From Lentisphaerota bacterium (lineage in GTDB: Bacteria; Verrucomicrobiota; Kiritimatiellia; RFP12; UBA1067), in contig DUPH01000087.1 of NCBI GenBank assembly GCA_012838435.1, forward strand, positions 1 to 40,290: a DNA stretch of 40,290 nucleotides, given 5' to 3'. This document shows, in pieces, positions 8,934-17,191 of this stretch. The position numbers were made by a program, and so were the translations under genes. Position 1 is the stretch's first letter; each line of letters starts with the position of its first letter. A model generated the notes under the pieces. It was not told the origin of the DNA. It worked only from the letters and a program-made list of their open reading frames with translations, and made no database searches.

Positions 8934-10520
8934 ATGTGTGGTACGGTTCAATATCATGTGTGTGTGCGTGTCATCGGCCTTGCCCTTCTCGTGGGAGCCT
9001 GCCTGACGGGGATAACCGGTTGTGGGCCTTCCGCCGAAAAAAAGGCGGCACGCGAGGCACTTCTCGGTCACGAGATCGAACGGACGTTTGACACCATCCA
9101 GCGATTGCGCGGCGAAAACAATAACAGTGAAGCCTTGGCCGTAGCCGAGCGTGCCTTGGCCAACCCGAAATATGCCGCGCACAAAACGCGCTTCTTCACG
9201 GAAAAAATTTCCATCCTCGTGGCGCAAGAAGATGATGTCGCCGCGCGCGCCGCGATTCTCGATGCATGGAAAAAAATGCCGGAAGCCGCGCGCGCTGTCT
9301 TCGGCAGCGTCTACAACATTTACCGGCAAGCGGACCGCCATGCCGACATCCGCAACTGGTGCCGCGACTTGCAGGCGCGCGAAATCGGCTTGCCGGCTGA
9401 CCTGTTGCCGCAGGTGCTGAATTGGCAACTCACGGCCTCGCTCGCGATGGCTGATGCGGAACTCGCACAAAACGACCTCGACAGTATCATCAACGGGTTG
9501 CCGGCTGAGAAGGCGGCCCCCATCGTGCAGCAAGGCGTGGGCGGTCTGATCGACGGCGGCCAGTATGCCCTCGCCGCCCGTCTATTGGAGTATCTGCAAG
9601 CCAAAAAACTGGATGCCGAGGCATACCGTCATCTCTTGTCGGCGCTTTCGCTGCGCACCGTGCTGGCCGCAAAAAAATGGGACGAAGCGCCCGCCGCGTT
9701 CGACGCTTGCGTCGCGCAACTGCCGGACAGCATGCTTTACTCACTCGCGCGCACTTTCTTCACGACGCTCCAAAAAAACGAGCGTAGCGACCTGATCGAG
9801 CAGGCCAGCAAAAAGATGATATACAACGCCCTCGACAAAACCAACTCTGTCAACTATGCGGCACGTGTCTGGGTAGAGGCCGGTGTGGCCGCCAATCCCC
9901 GCTTGCTGCCGGAACGTCTCGATGCCCTGCTGGCTGCCCGCATCTCGCCGGTGCAGGTTGGTAACCTCTTCGACCGCTACTTCTACGAAATGGTAGATAA
10001 GCCCGAAATCATCCGCGCCCTCTGCGCTGTCGGCGAACGCATCCTCGCGACCTGTTCCGACGCGAACACGATCAACTCCGTCAAAATCAAGGTTCTGGAC
10101 GGTGCCTTCATCATCGAGAATTATGACCTTGCGGTAGAGATGCTGGAAAAAGGCATTCCGGGGAAAGACAAAAACTGGCATGACATGTCGATCCCCAAAG
10201 TCAAAGCACACCGCGCCATGGCCAAAAAACAGCCGCGCGAGGCGGTCGCTTTCTTCCGTGAGTTCATGAATGCCTGGATTGCCTCAGACCAAGAGGAGGA
10301 TTTCGACCCCACCAGCGGCATCGCCTACAGCCGCGAGTGGATTCTAGGCCGCAACGCCAAACGCATCGGCGACATCCTCGACACGATCCCGGACAAGGCC
10401 GAAGCGGATAAGGCGCGCGCCGAGGCCAAGGAGTACTTCAAGACCGCGATTAAGAAGGCAGAAAACGATCCGGCCGCGCTTGAGCTACTGAAAAAAGAGA
10501 CTGAAGGGTTCCTCGATTAA
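8934..10520 (+). CDS. Predicted lipoprotein with helical, TPR-like repeats
   Basis: A 528-residue protein with a type II signal peptide. After a hydrophobic stretch there are two possible lipobox cysteines, C23 (LVGAC) and C30 (GITGC); the second is followed by GPSAEKK, a usual mature start. AGGAG lies about 9 bases before the ATG. The mature protein is almost wholly alpha-helical with repeated Ala/Leu-rich helix pairs (for example EALAVAERALANPKYAA and ALAARLLEYLQAKKLDA). This suggests a TPR-like solenoid used as a periplasmic or outer-membrane scaffold. No catalytic motif is seen. It is transcribed alone and divergently from the phosphoesterase operon. I do not recognise a named family. Confidence 0.8.
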   Translation: MCGTVQYHVCVRVIGLALLVGACLTGITGCGPSAEKKAAREALLGHEIERTFDTIQRLRGENNNSEALAVAERALANPKYAAHKTRFFTEKISILVAQEDDVAARAAILDAWKKMPEAARAVFGSVYNIYRQADRHADIRNWCRDLQAREIGLPADLLPQVLNWQLTASLAMADAELAQNDLDSIINGLPAEKAAPIVQQGVGGLIDGGQYALAARLLEYLQAKKLDAEAYRHLLSALSLRTVLAAKKWDEAPAAFDACVAQLPDSMLYSLARTFFTTLQKNERSDLIEQASKKMIYNALDKTNSVNYAARVWVEAGVAANPRLLPERLDALLAARISPVQVGNLFDRYFYEMVDKPEIIRALCAVGERILATCSDANTINSVKIKVLDGAFIIENYDLAVEMLEKGIPGKDKNWHDMSIPKVKAHRAMAKKQPREAVAFFREFMNAWIASDQEEDFDPTSGIAYSREWILGRNAKRIGDILDTIPDKAEADKARAEAKEYFKTAIKKAENDPAALELLKKETEGFLD

Positions 10521-10533
10521 CGCGGGCAAAGCC
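10519..10533 (+). terminator. GC-rich hairpin after the lipoprotein stop
   Basis: GCGGGC-AAA-GCCCGC begins right after the stop codon. There is no T-run, so it may be a REP-like hairpin rather than a true terminator. A sister hairpin GCGGGC-GGA-GCCCGC lies near 11089-11103. Confidence 0.4.
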
Positions 10534-11244
10534 CGCGGATAGGCTGTAAGACTGTGAGGTTGTGAGGCTGTAGGTTGGTTTTTCCATCCGCGCCGTGCGC
10601 GGATACACTTCGTCTCCACACTTAATCGCCACACTTAATCGAATACACTTCGTCCCTACACTTAATCGATTGCGCCAGCGACGAAGCGTAAGCGACGTGT
10701 CTTGGACTGAGTGAACGACGTAGACGACGCAGAGGCACGGAGATTTTTACGGGGTGGCGGCGTGACCGCCGCCGGGGAGGGACGAGCGTCTGCTCGTCCG
10801 CAGGCAAGCAGACGCTTGCCCCTCCCGGTGCTCCGCAATGAAACCTGAAACCATCCTTCCGCACAGCGGAAGGGCGGCTCGTGGGGACACTCGCCCTCCA
10901 AATCGTGTCGTTTATGCGCCCGCGCAGCGGGAAATCATGTCAAAAAATGAAACCATGGAACACGGGCAAGATGCCCGTGCCATACCCTTTTACAAGACAC
11001 GTTGTTGCGGGCGAGGACGCCCGCACTCCCGACTCTCTGCTCCCCTTGTCATCAGAAACGCATGACCTTCGCACACCCTGTCGCTAATGCGGGCGGAGCC
11101 CGCAACCCAAGTTAACTAGTGCGTTAGTTAATTAGTGCATGAATTTGTCCGGGAGCGCGCTGCCCCCAAAAAACCTCTGCGTCTCTGCGCCGCTACGTTA
11201 AACAAACAACTTGTTTTTTATCGCATTCGTCGGGTCGTAAGGCA
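10534..11244. repeat. 700-base gene-free mosaic of repeats
   Basis: No gene is supported on either strand. 10536-10575 has 8-base units (GGCTGTAA, GACTGTGA and similar), also found inside the exosortase gene. ACACTTAATCG occurs three times at about 10617-10668. About 10782-10800 has a GACGAG...CTCGTC hairpin also found at 28198. 10803-11005 is the second copy of the composite repeat at 3775. 11007-11103 is the third copy of the truA-leader repeat and ends in a GC hairpin. About 11165-11200 carries the CTCTGCGTCTCTGCG motif also seen at 20965. Confidence 0.75.
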
Positions 11245-12348
11245 CTAACCGACTCCCCACCCTTCCACCAACGCGGCGATCGTTTCGAGCGCCTCTGACT
11301 CGGGTAGCGTCTTGATCCGTTCGCCCCGCACGTAGAGCACAAAGCACCCTTGACCGCCCGCCACGGCGATGTCAGCGCCCTTGGCTTCGCCCGGTCCGTT
11401 CACGACACACCCCATCACCGCCACATGCGGTCGTGGTGCGTCGGGGTGCTCGCGGTAGAATCGCTCCAGTCGCTCCTCCACGCGCGCCGCCAGCCCGGCC
11501 ACGTCTACGCGCGTCCGGCCGCAGGTCGGACAGGAAGTCACCGCCGCGCCGGGCGCACGCAACCCCACGCTGCGCAGCAGTTCGACCCCCACCCGCACCT
11601 CTTTCGTCGGCACGTCGGTGAGCGACACGCGGATCGTATCGCCGATGCCCTCCAGCAACAACGCGCCCAATGCCACGCAGGAGCGCACCGTGCCAGGCAG
11701 AAATGTACCGGCCTCCGTCACTCCAAGGTGCAACGGATACACGGTACGCGCCGATAGCAGACGGTAGGCCGCCAACGTGCGCGGCACGTCAGAGGCCTTG
11801 ACCGAAATCTTGATCTCGCGGTACTCTTCGGCTTCAAGCAGCGCGACATGGCGCAACGCGCTCTCGACCAGTGCCTCGGCCGTCGCCGATCCGTGCTTGG
11901 CCAAGATGTCGGCTTCGAGCGAACCGCCATTCACGCCGATGCGGATCGGCACGCGACGACCGCGCGCCGCCGCCACCACGGCGCGCACACGCTCAGATCC
12001 GCCGATATTACCGGGATTGATGCGCAGTCCGTCCGCACCGGCTTCCAGCGCCGCAAGCGCCAGCCGGTAATCAAAATGGATATCCGCCACCAGCGGCAGC
12101 GGGGACGAGGCGCGCACCTGCCTGAAGACAGCGGCCGACTCCGCGTCCGGAACAGTCAGCCGGATGATGTCGCACCCCAGATCGGCGGCCTCGTTGATCT
12201 GACGCAGCAACGCCTGCGCGTCGTGCGGATCGGCGTTCGTCATGGTCTGCACGCTGACTGGTGCACCGCCGCCGACCGCCACCGGACCCACAAAAATTTG
12301 GCGCGTCTCGCTACGCGGACGCACCGCCGCTGTTGCGCCAGTCTGCAT
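11245..12348 (-). CDS. ispG: 4-hydroxy-3-methylbut-2-enyl diphosphate synthase
   Basis: IspG (GcpE) is the [4Fe-4S] enzyme that turns methylerythritol cyclodiphosphate into HMBPP, the penultimate MEP-pathway step. The 367-residue protein has the TIM-barrel start (VSVQTMTNADPHD, VADIHFDYRLAL, GLRINPGNIG). The cluster ligands are C273, C276 (TSCPTCGR) and C314 (VMGCVVNGPGE), with the conserved Glu321. Length is that of the two-domain bacterial form. It begins 5 bases after the stop of the small ORF at 12354. dxr and rseP lie upstream on the same strand beyond a restriction remnant, so the gene was probably once contiguous with them. Confidence 0.95.
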   Translation of the reverse strand: MQTGATAAVRPRSETRQIFVGPVAVGGGAPVSVQTMTNADPHDAQALLRQINEAADLGCDIIRLTVPDAESAAVFRQVRASSPLPLVADIHFDYRLALAALEAGADGLRINPGNIGGSERVRAVVAAARGRRVPIRIGVNGGSLEADILAKHGSATAEALVESALRHVALLEAEEYREIKISVKASDVPRTLAAYRLLSARTVYPLHLGVTEAGTFLPGTVRSCVALGALLLEGIGDTIRVSLTDVPTKEVRVGVELLRSVGLRAPGAAVTSCPTCGRTRVDVAGLAARVEERLERFYREHPDAPRPHVAVMGCVVNGPGEAKGADIAVAGGQGCFVLYVRGERIKTLPESEALETIAALVEGWGVG

Positions 12349-12353
12349 GGTTG

Positions 12354-12557
12354 CTACGACTCCAACTGATGACTGATTGCTACCGCCAATATGTCTTCCG
12401 ACGAAAAGGGCTTACTAGCCGCATTCAGTCGGAAGGCTTCAAAGACTATGGCCATTGCCCTTGTTATGCTTTCATCCGTGCCTTTTGGATCTAATTTGGC
12501 CAACGCCTCCAGAATTACTGATGAACACTCATCAGTTTTTGCAAAGTTTTGTTTCAC
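12354..12557 (-). CDS. Small 67-residue protein of unknown function
   Basis: A helical, soluble 67-residue product (MKQNFAKTDECSSVILEALA at its start, ending in SEDILAVAISHQLES). It begins 4 bases after the stop of the nuclease gene and ends 5 bases before ispG. Its base composition is AT-richer than the flanking housekeeping genes and like that of the nuclease gene, so it probably arrived with it. No DNA-binding motif is evident, and I do not recognise a family. It could be a regulator or immunity partner of the nuclease, but nothing in the sequence shows that. Confidence 0.6.
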   Translation of the reverse strand: MKQNFAKTDECSSVILEALAKLDPKGTDESITRAMAIVFEAFRLNAASKPFSSEDILAVAISHQLES

Positions 12558-12561
12558 TGTA

Positions 12562-13314
12562 CTACCTACCTATGAATGTTGACCAAGAAACTTGGACCAT
12601 AACGGTCTCTCGCTGTTCAAAAACCAACTCGGAACTGACCGGATCCTGAAAGATAGTATGGCATGGTTTTTCCGAGAAATTACGCACGACAAAAAGAAAG
12701 AAGCGATCCCTTAACAACTCTGCCGCCTTGTACTCCTTACTTGTTAATTGAACAGTTCCCGCCGGAGCGGTCATACCCTTGACCTCGACAGCAAGAAAAG
12801 GTGACGTCGCTGTTAACATTCTGAAATCGAAACCGCAACCCAGCGTAGTTGTGTTCTCCAGTTGACAGTCCTGAAACATCGGCTCCGTTTTGTAGACCGC
12901 TTCAAAATATCTCTCGGCTGCTTGGCCTGTTATCAAGCGCTTGGCGAATGTCGTGGTCTCTTGCGTTTCAATTTGATCTTTTATGACTGCAAGCTCGCCT
13001 TTATCATAAATCTCCGACTTTATTAGGAGAGTGAATTCTTCTAGGCTCAGTTCGCCAAATTGATCCATAAAACTCTTGCAATATCCACGAATAGGCCGCT
13101 TGTGCCAACCTTTTCGTGGATTCGGGAAATAGGGATCGAATTCATCTCGATAGTTCTTCAGAGAAGCGGGGCTCGCTTCGAGGCTTAATGCGATTACATT
13201 GAACGCCTCGGAAAACCCACCAAAACCCAATGCCTTGAGCCCTTCTTCATCGAACTTCGACAGAAACAGGCCAGCAAGGATTAGTTTGTCTCTGACCGAA
13301 AGTACCTTCATCAC
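12562..13314 (-). CDS. Putative restriction endonuclease, DUF3883-like PD-(D/E)XK nuclease
   Basis: A 250-residue protein whose C-terminal half looks like a DUF3883/PD-(D/E)XK nuclease. Candidate active-site residues are E134 (TGQAAERYF), D163 (LGCGFDFRM), E177 and K179 (FLAVEVKG). After these comes TVQLTSKEYKAAELL, typical of the family's last helix. The N-terminal half (about 1-115) is helical and may recognise DNA. Directly upstream on the same strand is a stub of a cytosine-5 DNA methyltransferase, which points to a former type II restriction-modification pair. The gene is AT-richer than its neighbours and interrupts the rseP-ispG order, a sign of transfer. Start is one of two adjacent ATGs; only weak Shine-Dalgarno signals precede them. 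Target site unknown. Confidence 0.72.
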   Translation of the reverse strand: MMKVLSVRDKLILAGLFLSKFDEEGLKALGFGGFSEAFNVIALSLEASPASLKNYRDEFDPYFPNPRKGWHKRPIRGYCKSFMDQFGELSLEEFTLLIKSEIYDKGELAVIKDQIETQETTTFAKRLITGQAAERYFEAVYKTEPMFQDCQLENTTTLGCGFDFRMLTATSPFLAVEVKGMTAPAGTVQLTSKEYKAAELLRDRFFLFVVRNFSEKPCHTIFQDPVSSELVFEQRETVMVQVSWSTFIGR

Positions 13315-13352
13315 TTAGAACCTAAAAGATCCGCTCACCGGTGGCTCCCCAT

Positions 13353-13457
13353 CTACAATTTATCGATAAATGCGACTCCCTCGATTGCGTAGCGAAAGCC
13401 GCCTATACCACAGAACAGGTCAATGAAGCGAACGGCCTTTTCTAAGCTCGAAACCAT
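13353..13457 (-). pseudogene. N-terminal remnant of a DNA (cytosine-5) methyltransferase
   Basis: An ATG at 13457 opens 34 codons ending in TAG. Residues 10-22 read RFIDLFCGIGGFR, which is motif I (the S-adenosylmethionine loop) of C5 DNA methyltransferases. Intact enzymes run to about 300-450 residues with the catalytic PCQ motif; here the frame stops within 12 codons of motif I and no later motif is found before the nuclease start at 13314. The gene has therefore lost nearly everything. The last residues (VAFIDKL) might be the original C-terminus joined by an internal deletion, which is speculative. An assembly collapse is also possible. Confidence 0.75.
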
Positions 13458-13560
13458 GGTTGCGACTGTAACACGGGAACGGCCACAAGTTCAAGCCCAA
13501 CATCGCAACACGCAAGAGGGCACGGAAACGGGAGAAGTTCATTAGTGCCTTACGGCTCAA

Positions 13561-13585
13561 ATTGCGACCACTGCGTGGTCGCAAT
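13561..13585 (-). terminator. Hairpin downstream of rseP
   Basis: ATTGCGACCAC at 13561-13571 and GTGGTCGCAAT at 13575-13585 form a perfect 11-base stem with a 3-base loop, 11 bases beyond the rseP stop codon. The T-run after it on the minus strand is very short. It may end the purA-rseP transcript before the restriction remnant. Confidence 0.45.
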
Positions 13586-13595
13586 AACGCGCGCG

Positions 13596-15032
13596 TCACG
13601 GTCGCGCCTCTGCCGCCGCAGGCGGCGCGTTGCTTCCCGTCGCCTCCCGCTGCTCTTGCGCCATCTCGCGCAGCACGCGGTTGGTCTTGACCTTGCGCGC
13701 GATGTCAACGTAGACCAACAGCAGCATCAGCCCGATCAAAATGACGGCAAAGGTGTTGACCAGCGCGGCGACCACTTTGGGGTGCGGCTTGCGGCGCGTG
13801 ATGATCTCGTACAGCGCGAAGAGGATATGACCGCCGTCCAGCACTGGGAAGGGCAGCAGATTCAAGATCGCCAAGTTGACGCAGATCAGGCGCAGGAAAC
13901 CCAGCCCGTCAATCAAACTGCCGCGCACCGTACTGTAGAGCCCCATCACAATCGCCACCGGCCCGCCGATGTTGCGCGCGACGGCCTTGCGCTCACCTGG
14001 CGATTCAGGCGCGAACAGCGCCTGCAAAACCCGCACTACCGAAAGCGAATCCCATTTGATCTGTTGCCACGGATCGCGGTACATCATCCACGGCTTCACG
14101 CGCTCGCGCCCGTCACTCCAGCGGATGCCGACCAGATAGCGCTTGGCATCTTCCTCATATCTGGGTGTCACCGAGAGCTGCATGTGCTCGGCGCCTCGCT
14201 TCAATGTGAGCAGCGCCGGTTTTGCACCCCGCTTGGCGATCAGCGATGAAAAGTGGTACGCGCCCATCACCGGCGTCTCGTCTACAGCAAGGATCACATC
14301 CTTGACTTGCATTCCGCTCTGCGCGGCCGGCGAGCCGGGAATCACCTCGTTCACCTCGCAGCGCGCTTCGGGGAAGACGCCGGCGAGTACTCGCACACCC
14401 AGCACGTTGTTGGTCTCGAACGCGATGGTCAGATCGTGGCGTGCGCCGTCGCGCAGCACGCCGAAGGTCGCCTCGTTGGCGCCGCCCGCCAGTTGCCACT
14501 CCACCTGTAAGTCAGTCCAGTTCGTCACCTTGTGCCCGTTGACACTCTCGATGCGGTCGCCGGTGCGCAGTCCCGCCTCCCAGGCCGCCGTCCCTTCCTC
14601 CACCAGCCCAATGCGCGTATCCAACGCGCCGGTTCGCACGCCCGGCATCCAAGCAATGCATAAAGCCAGCGCCACCGCCAGCACCATATTGCCGAACGGC
14701 CCCGCCACCGCAACCACGATCCGCCGCCACGCTGCAATATCGGGCAGGTCATCGCGCGACGCCTCGCCGTTGCCACCCTGCACCTTTTCCATACCGGAAG
14801 GATCAAGTTGCGGCAACGCCACATACCCGCCGAAAGGTATGCATCCGATCTTATACTCCACACCGTTGACGGTGCGCTTCCAAAGCGCCGGTCCGAAGCC
14901 GATTGCAAAGGCGTCCACCTGCAGACCCATCCAACGCGCAGCCAGAAAATGACCGAACTCGTGGATGAAAATCGCCAAACCGAACAGCAGGAGCACACAC
15001 GCGCCCGCTAAGACCGACAACAAAAACTCCAT
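13596..15032 (-). CDS. rseP: Site-2 zinc metalloprotease RseP
   Basis: An inner-membrane intramembrane protease that cleaves membrane-bound regulators such as anti-sigma factors. The 478-residue protein has the zinc motif HEFGH (24-28) in its first membrane helix. GFGPALWKR follows, then two PDZ-like domains (about 140-220 and 225-320). Near the C-terminus is LLPFPVLDGGH, which supplies the third metal ligand. GGAG lies 5 bases before the ATG. It starts 36 bases after dxr in the conserved order uppS-cdsA-dxr-rseP. The C-terminal tail past the last helix is charged and Ala/Pro-rich. Confidence 0.95.
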   Translation of the reverse strand: MEFLLSVLAGACVLLLFGLAIFIHEFGHFLAARWMGLQVDAFAIGFGPALWKRTVNGVEYKIGCIPFGGYVALPQLDPSGMEKVQGGNGEASRDDLPDIAAWRRIVVAVAGPFGNMVLAVALALCIAWMPGVRTGALDTRIGLVEEGTAAWEAGLRTGDRIESVNGHKVTNWTDLQVEWQLAGGANEATFGVLRDGARHDLTIAFETNNVLGVRVLAGVFPEARCEVNEVIPGSPAAQSGMQVKDVILAVDETPVMGAYHFSSLIAKRGAKPALLTLKRGAEHMQLSVTPRYEEDAKRYLVGIRWSDGRERVKPWMMYRDPWQQIKWDSLSVVRVLQALFAPESPGERKAVARNIGGPVAIVMGLYSTVRGSLIDGLGFLRLICVNLAILNLLPFPVLDGGHILFALYEIITRRKPHPKVVAALVNTFAVILIGLMLLLVYVDIARKVKTNRVLREMAQEQREATGSNAPPAAAEARP

Positions 15033-15068
15033 GATACTCCACCACTCTTTCCCGGCCCGGATCCGTGA

Positions 15069-16289
15069 TCAGGCCAAAACTTTATCCGCGTCCCGCATGC
15101 CGCATCGCTCGGAAGCCGCGATGCGCGCCCAGGTGTCCGCCTCTACAATCGCCTCGTACGTTGCGGCGGGCTGCACCGCATGCGCGTCCATCACTTGTTC
15201 GACCGTCCGCCAGATGCCGGCAAATGGGATCGCACCCGCCAGGAACGCCTCGACCGCCACCTCGTCCGCCGCGTTAAGCACTGCCGGCAACGTACCGCCA
15301 ATGGCCGCCGCCTCGCGTGCCAGCCGTAAGCAGGGGAAACGCGACTCGTCCGGCGCTTCGAACGTCAGACGGCCTTGGCTCACCAGATCCAGCGGCGGCA
15401 TCGCGACGGCCAGGCGGTCGGGCCAGGTCAGCGCGTACTGAATCGGGAAGCGCATATCCGGCACCGAAAGCTGCGCCAACTGCGTTCCGTCCACAAAGGT
15501 CACCAGCGAATGCACGATGCTTTCGGGGTGTACGATCACTCCGACCCGCGTAGCAGGCATGTTAAAAAGCCACTGCGCCTCCATGATCTCCAAGCCCTTG
15601 TTCATCATGGTAGCCGAGTCGATCGTCACCTTGCGCCCCATGTTCCAGCACGGATGATCCAGTGCCTGTTCGGGTGTCACCCGTTCGAAATCAATCTCGC
15701 GCTGCGCCGCGAAAGGTCCGCCCGAAGCGGTGAGCGTAAGGCACGTCACGCGCTCTTCGGCCGCCGGTTCATTGTCGTGCGTACGCACACAAGCCGGAGA
15801 GAAGGCAGAGGATTGCAGGCACTGGAAGAGTGCGCTGTGCTCGCTGTCCACCGGCAACAGCCTAACGCCAGCCTCAGCACGCCGCCGCATGACCAGTTCG
15901 CCGGCCGCGACCAGCACCTCCTTGGTGGCCAGCGCCACATCCTTGCCCGCCTCCAGTGCCGTCAACACCGGTTGCAGACCGGACAGGCCCACCAACGCGC
16001 AGAGCACGGTATCGGCCACCGCCAGTCCGGCTAGCGCCGTCACGCCCTCCGCGCCACCCCAGACCTGAATGCCGTGCGGACGCGCCAGCGCCTCCGCCTC
16101 GGCGGCAGCGGTCCGGCTCCCGACCGCGACCACCTTCACGCCGAACTGCAACGCCTGCTCAATCACGCGCTTGACCTTTGTATGCGTGGCAAGGCCGACC
16201 ACCCGCACCGCATGCGGCAGAGCCTCGGCGACCTTGAGCGTGTTTTCGCCGATTGAGCCCGTACTTCCGAGTATGACGACAGACCTCAT
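15069..16289 (-). CDS. dxr: 1-deoxy-D-xylulose 5-phosphate reductoisomerase
   Basis: Dxr converts DXP to methylerythritol phosphate with NADPH, the first committed MEP-pathway step. The 406-residue protein starts MRSVVILGSTGSIGENTLKV, the NADPH-binding loop. LPVDSEHSALFQCLQ carries the metal and substrate residues, followed by LTASGGPF and HPCWNMGRKVTIDSATMMNK. The ATG at 16289 is chosen over an upstream codon because it overlaps the cdsA TGA by 4 bases (ATGA), a standard coupling arrangement. IspG of the same pathway lies downstream. Confidence 0.96.
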   Translation of the reverse strand: MRSVVILGSTGSIGENTLKVAEALPHAVRVVGLATHTKVKRVIEQALQFGVKVVAVGSRTAAAEAEALARPHGIQVWGGAEGVTALAGLAVADTVLCALVGLSGLQPVLTALEAGKDVALATKEVLVAAGELVMRRRAEAGVRLLPVDSEHSALFQCLQSSAFSPACVRTHDNEPAAEERVTCLTLTASGGPFAAQREIDFERVTPEQALDHPCWNMGRKVTIDSATMMNKGLEIMEAQWLFNMPATRVGVIVHPESIVHSLVTFVDGTQLAQLSVPDMRFPIQYALTWPDRLAVAMPPLDLVSQGRLTFEAPDESRFPCLRLAREAAAIGGTLPAVLNAADEVAVEAFLAGAIPFAGIWRTVEQVMDAHAVQPAATYEAIVEADTWARIAASERCGMRDADKVLA

Positions 16290-17191
16290 GGCGATATTGA
16301 TTGTCCGACAAACCAAGCGAGATAGAAATAGAGGACCGCGGGCGTGAAGGTCAGGCTGTCGAACATGTCAAGGATACCGCCGCCACCGCCCGGCAGCAGA
16401 CCGGCGGAGTCCTTAGTGTTTGCCGAACGTTTAAACATCGACTCGATCAAATCTCCCATCGCACCGACCACCCCCAGCACCGCACCCAAGATCAGCGCAT
16501 GCGGCACATTCAGCGCGGTCAGCGGGCCGCCTGGCAACCACGTGTAATGTTTCGCCGCCTGAATCATCGCCACGCTCACGAGCATGGCAGCAGCGATCCC
16601 ACCGAAAAAGCCCTCCCATGATTTTTTAGGCGAGATGCGCGGAAACATCTTGTGGCGCCCCCACGTGATCCCGACCGCAAAAGCCCCCACGTCGCTGAAC
16701 TTCACGACCGCTGCCAAGTAAGAGGCCAGATACACACCGACGCGCGCCGAGGGAATCTCAAACATCGAGTCTGCCCCCCATTGCGCCAACCGGATAAAAA
16801 AACTGAGCATAAAGGGCAGATAGAAGAAACCCAGCAGCGTGACGCCCGTGTGTTCGACCGGCCGTGCGATCCGCGAGTCAAACAGCACACGCAACAGCAA
16901 CGCGAAGATCAATGCCGCCAGCACCAGCGTTTCGAACTGATGGCCCATCGGCAGTTCGTATGCCGCGCAGGGCGGAAAGGCGTAACAGGCGATCAGCCAC
17001 ACTGCGCCCATCGCCATGCCGCCGTTGCGGCTGACCGGATGGCCGTTACGTTTCATCATCTGGTAGAACTCGTTCTGGCAGGCGCAGGACATCAACAGCA
17101 ACACACCGAAAAGCATCCAGCCCGGCATATAGCATAACGCAATAAGCCAGGCCGCCCCAACCAGCACACCCGTGACAACTCGTTTCGTCAA
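16286..17191 (-). CDS. cdsA: Phosphatidate cytidylyltransferase
   Basis: CdsA makes CDP-diacylglycerol from phosphatidic acid and CTP in the inner membrane. The 301-residue protein has about eight hydrophobic segments. The C-terminal signature is at about 251-280 (SMFKRSANTKDSAGLLPG, then GILDMFDS). The canonical PGHGGxxDRxDS stretch is altered: a run of five glycines replaces the His region, and Met replaces Arg. The initiation codon is TTG at 17191, overlapping the uppS TGA (TTGA) with AGGA upstream; the next ATG would remove the first membrane segment. It is translationally coupled to both neighbours. Confidence 0.92.
   Translation of the reverse strand: MTKRVVTGVLVGAAWLIALCYMPGWMLFGVLLLMSCACQNEFYQMMKRNGHPVSRNGGMAMGAVWLIACYAFPPCAAYELPMGHQFETLVLAALIFALLLRVLFDSRIARPVEHTGVTLLGFFYLPFMLSFFIRLAQWGADSMFEIPSARVGVYLASYLAAVVKFSDVGAFAVGITWGRHKMFPRISPKKSWEGFFGGIAAAMLVSVAMIQAAKHYTWLPGGPLTALNVPHALILGAVLGVVGAMGDLIESMFKRSANTKDSAGLLPGGGGGILDMFDSLTFTPAVLYFYLAWFVGQSISP

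Noticed and set aside
13353-13374. The last residues VAFIDKL of the methylase stub as the original C-terminus joined by internal deletion
   Set aside because: Possible, but seven residues are too few to show it.
11236-13554. A 13-base perfect inverted repeat (CGTAAGGCACTAA at 11236-11248, TTAGTGCCTTACG at 13542-13554) bracketing ispG plus the restriction remnant
   Set aside because: Tempting as island ends, but a 13-base match somewhere in a 40-kb window is expected by chance, and one copy overlaps the ispG stop codon.
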